36,412 bases of DNA from Alphaproteobacteria bacterium. GTDB lineage: Bacteria > Pseudomonadota > Alphaproteobacteria > UBA9219. The notes beneath the pieces were generated by a model. It did not search any database. It saw only the letters and a list, made by a program, of their open reading frames with translations, and was not told where the DNA came from. The stretch lies in the NCBI GenBank assembly GCA_031291435.1, contig JARLJC010000321.1, positions 1 through 36,412 on the forward strand. Reading direction: 5' to 3'. Of the stretch, positions 26,873 through 33,619 are shown piece by piece; the first letter of the stretch is position 1; each line of letters begins with the position of its first letter. Both the position numbers and the translations under genes were made by a program.

Positions 26873-28504
26873 TTATTGTGATTGCTTCAAAAGCGTCTCT
26901 GCATAGTCGTTATAATACTTAGTCTTATCTTTGTCGCCAAGAGAATCGTAGATATCGCCGAGCAACTGATATGAGCGATAAAATTTCGGATCGAGCTCAA
27001 TAGCGCGGTTGAGGCTCTGGATCGCTTCCGGAATATGTGCACTCTGATCCGGCATGTGCAAATAAGTCACGGCTATATTGTACCGTGTTCTCGCATAAGT
27101 ATCAGATATCGCGAGCGCTTGATTGAACTGCTCAAGTGCATCATCGTAATCACCCTCATGCATGTAATACAGCGCCAGATTGTTATGCGCGCGTTCCGAA
27201 CGTTCGCCATATTTAAAAATATTGCCATAAAAACTGACCGGATCATGCCATATAACGTTCTGGTTATAGGTTTTGACGGACAGGACTCCGGCAAAACTCA
27301 AAACGATGGCGGAACAGGCAAAAACAGAAGAGCGTGAACGGCTTTGCAGCAACTTCGCCGCTGTTTCCCCTACCCCCAAAAACAACCCAACTGAAGGGAG
27401 ATACATCCAATGCTCTAGGTAAATTGCATTTACAGGAATCAAAATTCCACTATCAGGCACATGCGCCGAGGCAAACCATAACACCCCCCAACTCATTTCA
27501 ATACCGAGATTTGGTTTTTTACTGCTGTGAATAATTTGCATGACCGCAAGAACAACGAGTCCCAATCCGGCCATGACCGACACACTCCACGCGGTCGTAT
27601 AGAGAAGGAAGGCACGTTCCATATGCAGCCCTCCAGGCAACGCAAGCAATTTGAGATATGCAGGCAGCGTTGCGAGAAACGTATATACCCGATAGATCGG
27701 GCTGTCGGCATACAGTGCGAGATTGTCGTAATTATGTAGGGCGTTAAACTCTGCCGTGTGTTGGGGGCCAACAAAGCCCTCGGCATGCAACCGCCAGACC
27801 GTATAAAGGATCGAGATGCACCATAATGGCCAAGTCGGCCAATAAGTATGAAAGTCGAGGCGTCGCTGGTTGGTAAGAAACATACATGTCATAAGTAAAA
27901 GCGGCAGTACGATTGCTGTTTCCTTGCTTCCAAGGCCTAATAAAAATAGTGGGATAATTTTTAGAATTTTGCATAGGGTTACATCGGGCAGCACAGAGAT
28001 AACCGCCCATAAACAGAAAAAGGCGAATAGCGGATCTGCTGTTCCACTCATATAGGTAACGGCTTCGGTATGCAGGGGATGCAATCCCCACACGAGTGCC
28101 GCCAGAAAAACGCCCCACGGCCTGAATCCCAGTTTTATGCCCAGCCGATACACAAAACAGGTATTCGCAACATGCAACGACAGATTCAAAAGATGAAACC
28201 AGAAAGTTGATCCATCCCCCAGATGAAACACCAGCAGATAAAGCAGCATCTGCACGGGTCGATAAAATCCGCCCTCAATATGGACGCCGCTGGTGGTTGA
28301 TCCCTTCAAAAGATCGCCCAGGTGCCCCCACCCATGCAGGTATGAATTTGATAGGATCAGCAAATCGTCATCGAATAGAAAGACATTATCGAAGATATTT
28401 CCATAGGCGGCAAAAACGACCAGCGCCAAAACGAAATAAGGCGCTACGGCACGCAGGGGCGCGGGCAGGAAATCGTCTTTGGATTGTGCGGCGGCAAGGG
28501 ACAT
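26873..28504 (-). CDS. TMTC-like GT-C membrane glycosyltransferase with C-terminal TPRs
   Basis: 543 aa from the ATG at 28504 (in-frame starts at 28537 and 28552 are possible; none has a good ribosome-binding site). A hydrophobic segment at about 20-38 is followed by VFLFDDDLLILSNSYL (acidic D45-D46-D47), matching the FDD...N motif of the first non-cytoplasmic loop in GT-C enzymes such as TMTC protein O-mannosyltransferases. Then come FYRPVQMLLYLL, LHPLHTEAV and about nine more membrane segments. The last 110 residues form three TPR units (NNLALYYMHEGDYDDALEQF and following). Family members use lipid-linked sugars to glycosylate proteins. The fibre-like gene immediately downstream is the obvious candidate substrate; that is inference. 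Confidence 0.8.
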   Translation of the reverse strand: MSLAAAQSKDDFLPAPLRAVAPYFVLALVVFAAYGNIFDNVFLFDDDLLILSNSYLHGWGHLGDLLKGSTTSGVHIEGGFYRPVQMLLYLLVFHLGDGSTFWFHLLNLSLHVANTCFVYRLGIKLGFRPWGVFLAALVWGLHPLHTEAVTYMSGTADPLFAFFCLWAVISVLPDVTLCKILKIIPLFLLGLGSKETAIVLPLLLMTCMFLTNQRRLDFHTYWPTWPLWCISILYTVWRLHAEGFVGPQHTAEFNALHNYDNLALYADSPIYRVYTFLATLPAYLKLLALPGGLHMERAFLLYTTAWSVSVMAGLGLVVLAVMQIIHSSKKPNLGIEMSWGVLWFASAHVPDSGILIPVNAIYLEHWMYLPSVGLFLGVGETAAKLLQSRSRSSVFACSAIVLSFAGVLSVKTYNQNVIWHDPVSFYGNIFKYGERSERAHNNLALYYMHEGDYDDALEQFNQALAISDTYARTRYNIAVTYLHMPDQSAHIPEAIQSLNRAIELDPKFYRSYQLLGDIYDSLGDKDKTKYYNDYAETLLKQSQ

Positions 28505-28574
28505 ATAAATAATCACTAACCTACGAGGGTGTGCCATTATATTACACACCATGAACGTGCAACAGAACCTTTAT

Positions 28575-28640
28575 TGTACGTCTGACAATCCATCTAATGA
28601 TAATGTTGTCCCACTATCGCTGACGATCGTCCTGACCTGC
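28575..28640 (-). pseudogene. Relic fragment similar to the fibre gene N terminus
   Basis: The minus-strand translation contains VSDSGTTLSLDGLSDV followed by a stop. It closely matches VSDSGETLSLQGLSNV at residues 26-41 of the fibre protein, and the DNA is similar to the segment near 26675-26735. No start or further similarity is seen. It looks like the remains of a second fibre gene copy or a recombination scar. The rest of 28553-28684 holds nothing recognisable. Confidence 0.5.
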
Positions 28641-28684
28641 TCCCCGATTTTCAGTCCACAAAAGAGAATGAATCTGTTCTAATT

Positions 28685-29272
28685 TTGCACCCAATGTGCG
28701 CGAGTTCAAAGGCCACGCGGCGTTCCAGCGCGTGCCGGAGGGGTTTTAACGGGTTAGCCAAGCTCATCGGCGCAGCCAAATCGCATCACATGAAATTATT
28801 CATTCAGATTGCGATTGCCACTGCCGCCCGCAGCGGAGCCATTCTCGACCTGACATGGTCGCAAATAGATTTTGACCGTAAGCTGATCGACTTTGGCCGG
28901 GGCTGGGGCAACAAGCGCCGCGCCGTTGTGCCAATGAATGACGATCTTTTGGAAAGCCTGAAAATCGCTAGGGACTTGGCCCAGACGGATTACGTCATCG
29001 AATATAAAAGCATGCAGATAGCATCCGTAAAATCCGGCTTCCGGCGGCTGTGCAAAGATTGCGGCATAGAAGCCAGCCCGCATGTTTTGCGACATACAGC
29101 GGCAACATGGTTAGTCATGGACGGCGTTCCCTTGGCTGAGGTCGCAAGATTGCTGGGCGACAGCGAAAGGACTGTGGAGAAAGTCTACGGGAAACATGCG
29201 CCGGATTATCTGCGCCGTGCGGTGAATTCGCTCAATTTAATCAGGCCTAAAACGAATTTATTACAGCTGTAA
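28685..29272 (+). pseudogene. Tyrosine recombinase (integrase), N-terminally truncated
   Basis: The open frame gives about 195 aa containing only the catalytic domain. It has R49 in TAARSGAILDLTW, K77 in GNKRRAVVPM, H133-x-x-R136 in SPHVLRHTA, and the nucleophile Y168 in ERTVEKVYGKH. The core-binding and arm domains usual in a 330-400 aa integrase are missing. The first 18-20 residues do not look like integrase, and the only start is a TTG. The adjoining upstream frame has stops, so a deletion or frameshift is likely. Its position beside the tRNA-Val attachment site identifies it as the island's own integrase. Intact active-site residues suggest recent decay. Confidence 0.75.
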
Positions 29273-29310
29273 TAATTTTCGGAACCTGTGCGGGTGCTAA
29301 CCCATTGATA

Positions 29311-29361
29311 AAAGTGGTGGGCACAACAGGGATTGAACCTGTGACCCCTTCCATGTCAAGG
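29311..29361. repeat. Attachment-site direct repeat, right copy (inside tRNA-Val)
   Basis: Identical over 51 bp to 24231-24281. This copy is part of the intact tRNA-Val gene, so the integrated element preserved the tRNA by restoring its 3' half, as tRNA-targeting islands do. Confidence 0.85.
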
Positions 29362-29389
29362 AAGTGCTCTCCCGCTGAGCTATGCGCCC
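29315..29389 (-). tRNA. tRNA-Val (anticodon GAC)
   Basis: 75-nt cloverleaf on the minus strand with encoded CCA. Acceptor stem is GGGCGCA/TGTGCCC (one G-U pair), D-arm GCTC...GAGC, anticodon stem CTTCC/GGAAG around TTGACAT (anticodon GAC), and T-arm CAGG/CCTG around TTCAATC. It is the integration target of the adjacent island. Confidence 0.95.
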
Positions 29390-29469
29390 ACTTTCACGTT
29401 GCAGGGTTTTAGGGTTTTGCTACGCTTTGGGCAAGTTAAAAAAATCCGGCAAATCAAAGGCCTTATTTC

Positions 29470-30084
29470 ATGCAGCATGCCCTTCAACTTGCCGAGCCGC
29501 CGCTGGCGGCCCTGCCCTTTGCCGATTACACCTATCCGGCCAGCGACTGGAACGGCCTTGTTCTGGTCGGCGAGGCGCCTGGCGCGGAGGAAGCGCGGCA
29601 GGGCAAGCCTTTTGTCGGGCGCAGCGGGCAATTGCTCGATAAAATCCTCGAAAAAGCCAGGATCGAGCGCGCCGCCTGCATCGTCGCCAACTGCTTCCGG
29701 CATCAGCCGCCGGGCAATAAAGTCGATCATTTTTTTATCTCGAAACGCGCGTCCACGACAGGCAACATCGCCATGGCCGAGGAATACGGCAAGTTCGGCA
29801 GCGCTTACTGCCGCGCGGAATATGCGCCCGACATCGCCTATCTCGGCAAGATGTTGGCCAAGCACAACCCCCGATTGGTGGTGGCGCTGGGGCGCACGCC
29901 TTTGTGGGCGCTGACCGGCGAAGGCGGCTTGCTCGGCAAGGTCGGCAAGCTGTTGCCCTGCCGGCTGGCGCCGTCTTTACAGGTTCTGCCGACTTTCCAC
30001 CCCAGTTTTATCCTGCGCGGCAACTGGAAATTGCAGGATGAATGGCAGGATCATTTCGCCTTAGCTGCCAAATATAACCTGTGA
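29470..30084 (+). CDS. Uracil-DNA glycosylase superfamily protein (family-4-like)
   Basis: 204 aa. Motif [18 protein letters not shown] (about 36-52) and the C-terminal loop TFHPSFILRG match the UDG superfamily and resemble those of the enzyme at 4750. Between them is an insertion (KVDHFFISKRASTT...EEYGKFGSAYC) not present in the first enzyme. There is no CxxC near the N terminus, so a 4Fe-4S cluster of the classic family-4 type is unlikely. The N-terminal extension is short. Substrate may be uracil or another deaminated base; sequence does not decide. AAAGG lies about 10 bases before the ATG. Confidence 0.8.
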   Translation: MQHALQLAEPPLAALPFADYTYPASDWNGLVLVGEAPGAEEARQGKPFVGRSGQLLDKILEKARIERAACIVANCFRHQPPGNKVDHFFISKRASTTGNIAMAEEYGKFGSAYCRAEYAPDIAYLGKMLAKHNPRLVVALGRTPLWALTGEGGLLGKVGKLLPCRLAPSLQVLPTFHPSFILRGNWKLQDEWQDHFALAAKYNL

Positions 30085-30256
30085 TTCCAATAGGATGGCA
30101 CAAAACCCACACCTCGGCCTTTAAGAAACCAAAAAGCCAAGGAATCCTTGCGTTATGTGTTAACAAACGTGTAGTTTCAGCCCTTATGGCCATGCGCGAC
30201 AGGTTAAGGGATTCGCGCCGAACGCCTTTTAAGCACAGGATTTTAGGGAGATTTGT

Positions 30257-32296
30257 GTGACCACGCCCAAGCCAGATTTGTCCAACCACGAACCGTACCG
30301 CGAGAACATCATTCAATCTTGCGAGGTTGAAGCCGCCGATGTGCATGCCGCCGCCGGCAAGCCGGTTACGCCCCTCCTCGACAAGGTCAATATTCCCGAA
30401 GATTTGCGCAAGCTGCAGCCCGAGCAGTTGCCGCAGCTCGCCAACGAACTGCGCAACGAAACCATCGACGCGGTTTCCGTCACCGGCGGCCATCTCGGTG
30501 CCGGCCTCGGCGTGGTCGAACTGACCGTCGCTTTGCATTACGTTTTCAACACGCCCGAAGATATCGTGATCTGGGATGTCGGGCATCAGGCCTATCCGCA
30601 CAAGATTCTGACCGGCCGCCGCAGCCGCATCCGCACTTTGCGTCAGGGCGGCGGGCTTTCGGGCTTCACCATGCGCAGCGAGAGCGAATATGATCCGTTC
30701 GGCGCGGCGCATAGCTCGACCTCGATCTCGGCGGCGTTCGGTTATGCCGTCGGCCGCGATCTCAAGAAGAAAAAGAACAATGTCATCGCCGTGATCGGCG
30801 ACGGCTCGATCAGCGCCGGCATGGCCTATGAAGCGTTGAACAATGCGGGCGCATCGAATTCGCGTCTGATCGTCATTCTGAACGACAACGACATGTCGAT
30901 TGCCCCTCCGACCGGCGCCATGAGCGCCTATCTGTCGCGCATCGTCTCGTCGAAGGAATATCGTGGCCTGCGCCACATCGCCAAAGAATTCGCCAGCCTG
31001 TTCCCGCGCCGTTTGAAAGAGGCAGCCCGCAAGGCCGAGCATTACGCGCGCGGCATGGTCACCGGCGGCACTTTGTTCGAAGAAATGGGCTTCTATTATG
31101 TCGGCCCCATCGACGGCCACAATCTGGAACATCTGGTTCCGGTCCTGGAAAATGTCCGCGATGATCCCGAAGGCGGCCCGGTTCTCATTCACGTCGTCAC
31201 GCAGAAGGGCCACGGCTATCAACCGGCCGAAGCCGCCGCCGACAAACTGCATGCCGTGCAGCCGAAATTCAACGTGGTGAAGACCGAAGCCGAGAAAGCC
31301 GCGGAAAAGCCCAAGGTTGTGCAGCCGACCTACACGAAGGTATTCGCCGAAGCGCTGATCGCCGAAGCTGAAGCCGATAACCGCGTACTGGCGATTTCCG
31401 CCGCGATGCCTTCGGGCACCGGGCTCGATATTTTCGGCAAGCGTTTCCCCGACCGCACTTTCGATGTCGGCATTGCCGAACAACATGCGGTGACTTTTGC
31501 CGCCGGTCTGGCCTGCGAAGGATTCAAGCCTTTCGTCGCGATTTATTCGACCTTCCTGCAACGCGGTTATGACCAGCTGGTGCATGACGTTGTTCTGCAG
31601 AAACTGCCGGTGCGTTTCATGATGGATCGCGCAGGTCTGGTCGGCGCCGACGGCGCGACGCATGCCGGGGCGTTCGATCTTGCCTATCTGTGCTGCCTGC
31701 CAGGCATCGTCGTTATGGCGGCGTCGGATGAAGTCGAGTTGACGCATATGGTGGCGACGGCTGCCGCGATTGACGACGCGCCCTCCGCGCTGCGCTATCC
31801 GCGCGGCGAAGGTTCGGGCCTGCAACGCCCCGCGCGCGGGCAGGTTCTGGCCATCGGCAAGGGTCGCATCGTCAAGGAAGGCAGCAAGGTTGCGTTGCTC
31901 AATCTCGGCACGCGTCTGATCGAATGCCGCAAGGCGGCCGAAGAACTGGATCAGCGCGGCATCAGCACGACGATTGCCGATATGCGTTTCGCCAAGCCGC
32001 TCGACATGGACATGATTATGCGCCTCGCCAGCGAGCATGAAGCGATCATCACCATCGAAGAAGGCTCCATCGGCGGGTTCGGCAGCCATGTGCTGCATCA
32101 CCTCGCCAATGCCGGGATGATGGATCGCGGCCTGAAAGTCCGCGCCATGACTTTGCCCGACATTTTCCAGGATCAGGATAGCCCCGTGAAGCAGTATGAC
32201 CAGGCCGGGCTGAACGCCAAGCATATCGTCGCCAAGGCTCTCGAAGCCCTCGGCGCCGAGAAAGAAGCGGCGGACGTGCTGGTGGCGCGCGCCTGA
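30257..32296 (+). CDS. dxs: 1-deoxy-D-xylulose-5-phosphate synthase
   Basis: 679 aa from a GTG start preceded by AGGGAG. First enzyme of the methylerythritol phosphate pathway: condenses pyruvate and glyceraldehyde 3-phosphate using thiamine diphosphate. Visible motifs are [16 protein letters not shown] (107-122), the thiamine-binding [18 protein letters not shown] (181-198), and [10 protein letters not shown] with the catalytic-type E408 in the pyrimidine domain. About 45 residues longer at the N terminus than E. coli Dxs. The 171-bp upstream gap (30085-30256) contains no gene and no promoter I would defend. The next gene encodes an HpnM-like protein, consistent with supply of isoprenoids for hopanoids. 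Confidence 0.95.
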   Translation: MTTPKPDLSNHEPYRENIIQSCEVEAADVHAAAGKPVTPLLDKVNIPEDLRKLQPEQLPQLANELRNETIDAVSVTGGHLGAGLGVVELTVALHYVFNTPEDIVIWDVGHQAYPHKILTGRRSRIRTLRQGGGLSGFTMRSESEYDPFGAAHSSTSISAAFGYAVGRDLKKKKNNVIAVIGDGSISAGMAYEALNNAGASNSRLIVILNDNDMSIAPPTGAMSAYLSRIVSSKEYRGLRHIAKEFASLFPRRLKEAARKAEHYARGMVTGGTLFEEMGFYYVGPIDGHNLEHLVPVLENVRDDPEGGPVLIHVVTQKGHGYQPAEAAADKLHAVQPKFNVVKTEAEKAAEKPKVVQPTYTKVFAEALIAEAEADNRVLAISAAMPSGTGLDIFGKRFPDRTFDVGIAEQHAVTFAAGLACEGFKPFVAIYSTFLQRGYDQLVHDVVLQKLPVRFMMDRAGLVGADGATHAGAFDLAYLCCLPGIVVMAASDEVELTHMVATAAAIDDAPSALRYPRGEGSGLQRPARGQVLAIGKGRIVKEGSKVALLNLGTRLIECRKAAEELDQRGISTTIADMRFAKPLDMDMIMRLASEHEAIITIEEGSIGGFGSHVLHHLANAGMMDRGLKVRAMTLPDIFQDQDSPVKQYDQAGLNAKHIVAKALEALGAEKEAADVLVARA

Positions 32297-32314
32297 TAAC
32301 GAACGGATAGGGTT

Positions 32315-32926
32315 ATGGTTGTGATCAAGCGACTTATCTGCCTGCTGATGGTGCTGGGGCTGTTCGCTCCGCTGCCTGCGCGGGCATCGACTCCAGCGCA
32401 AGCGACGGTGCAGGCTTTCTATACGCAACTGGCCAGCACGATGAAGCAAGGGGACAAACTGGGCTTTGCCGGACGTTATAAGCAGCTCGATCCCGCCATT
32501 CGCGCCGCCTTCGACCTGCCTTTGATGACCAAACTCGCCGTCGGATCGAGCTGGGCTGAGGCCACACCGCAGGAACAGGCTGATCTGGTCGCGGCATTCT
32601 CGGAATTCAGCGTCGCCTCCTATGCCAGCCAGTTCGCGGCTTATGACGGCGAGCAGTTCACGATTACCGGACAGAAGAAAACCGGCGACGGCGGCGTGAT
32701 GGTCGAAACCACGCTGACCCCCGGGAAAGGCGCCCCGGTTGCGCTTAATTACCTGATGCGCGCCGACGACAAAGGTCAGTATCGCATCGTCGACGTCTAT
32801 CTCAACGGCGCGATCAGCCAGATGGCCACCCGGCGCGCGGAATTTTCGTCGATCGCGCGGCGTGACGGCATTTCGGCGCTGGTCAATTCGCTCGACGCCA
32901 AGTCGAAGCAGATGGGCCCGTCGTAA
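32315..32926 (+). CDS. MlaC/HpnM-like periplasmic lipid-transport protein
   Basis: 203 aa. Residues 1-24 form a signal peptide (basic start, hydrophobic core, ending PARA). The mature part fits the Tgt2/MlaC fold, with FAGRYKQLDPAIRAAFDLPLMTKLAVG, FSEFSVASYASQFAAYDGEQF and YRIVDVYLNGAISQMATRRAEF. MlaC carries phospholipids between membranes; HpnM is the version found in hopanoid clusters. Location directly after dxs favours the HpnM type, but no other hopanoid gene is in the window. Confidence 0.8.
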   Translation: MVVIKRLICLLMVLGLFAPLPARASTPAQATVQAFYTQLASTMKQGDKLGFAGRYKQLDPAIRAAFDLPLMTKLAVGSSWAEATPQEQADLVAAFSEFSVASYASQFAAYDGEQFTITGQKKTGDGGVMVETTLTPGKGAPVALNYLMRADDKGQYRIVDVYLNGAISQMATRRAEFSSIARRDGISALVNSLDAKSKQMGPS

Positions 32927-32929
32927 GTC

Positions 32930-33328
32930 ATGAGCGATAACGCACAAACGCCGATGGCTCCGGTCTCCTGGGGGGAGGTCATCGACAAGATCACCATTCT
33001 TGAAATCAAGGCTGTGCATATCAGAGCCGAAGCAGCGCTGGCCAATGTGAAACATGAACTGGCCCTGCTGAGCGCGACGGCGACAGCCGTGGCGGCTAAT
33101 GCCGAAGTCGTCAAACTCCGTGCCGATCTCAAGGCAGTTAATGAGGCCCTGTGGGATGTCGAGGACAAGCTCCGCGACAAGGAACGGGCCAAAAGCTTCG
33201 ACGCCGAATTCATCGAACTGGCCCGCGCCGTCTATCGCACCAACGACCGCCGCGCCGCGCTGAAAAAGGACATCAATAACGCGCTCCATTCCGGCATCGT
33301 CGAGGAAAAGAGCTACGCGGCTTATTGA
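32930..33328 (+). CDS. DUF6165 family protein
   Basis: 132 aa. The conserved opening PVSWGEVIDKITILEIKAVHI followed by a helical hairpin rich in Ala, Glu and Lys matches the DUF6165 family as I recall it. The helical middle (about 40-95, with LWDVEDKLRDKERAKSFDAEF) is probably coiled coil. It starts 4 bp after the HpnM-like stop, so it is cotranscribed. Role unknown. Confidence 0.75.
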   Translation: MSDNAQTPMAPVSWGEVIDKITILEIKAVHIRAEAALANVKHELALLSATATAVAANAEVVKLRADLKAVNEALWDVEDKLRDKERAKSFDAEFIELARAVYRTNDRRAALKKDINNALHSGIVEEKSYAAY

Positions 33329-33358
33329 TTTCCCTCCGGCGAGTTTTGAATACCCCTC

Positions 33359-33523
33359 ACCGCCCCCCCTCCCTAACCCTCCCCGCAAGGGGGAGGGAAT
33401 ACGGTTCGGAATACGGCAACGTTCGTTCTCTTCCTTCGATATTGGCAGGAAGAGAACTCAAGTCGAACAAAGACCGGCCTGATTCCCCCCCCCCTTGCGG
33501 GGAGGGTTAGGGAGGGGGGCGGT
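33359..33523. repeat. GC-rich inverted repeat (intergenic)
   Basis: Arms of about 42 bp at 33359-33400 and 33482-33523 are near reverse complements, containing CCCTCCCTAACCCTCCCC and its complement. They are separated by about 80 bp of ordinary sequence. Each arm also folds on itself around CCCGCAAGGGGG. It differs from the CCGGCGTA-type repeat. It fills most of the gap between the DUF6165 gene and the glycan synthase gene, may end transcription from the dxs side, and is probably a dispersed element. Confidence 0.8.
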
Positions 33524-33619
33524 TGTTATTAAGAGCAATCTCTCCATCGTTTCCATAAAACCCTGTCCATCGTCCGACTTTCGTCTTAAAAACTTCATGT
33601 TCTGCATTTAAGGTTCGGT

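Larger units (their letters stand above)
24231..29361. mobile_element. tRNA-Val-integrated genomic island (about 5.1 kb)
   Basis: Bounded by a 51-bp direct repeat of the tRNA-Val 3' part, with an integrase remnant lying 38 bp from the intact tRNA end. The interior has visibly lower GC than the flanking backbone and different codon use. Cargo is a TMTC-like glycosyltransferase and a tail-fibre-like protein. No replication, packaging or conjugation genes are present, so this is a small island or a decayed prophage remnant and probably cannot move by itself. Confidence 0.8.

Noticed and set aside
30008-33388. Minus-strand frame of 1126 codons opposite dxs
   Set aside because: Dxs, the HpnM-like protein and the DUF6165 protein on the plus strand are clear; the long antisense frame is a by-product of GC-rich codon use and resembles no family.
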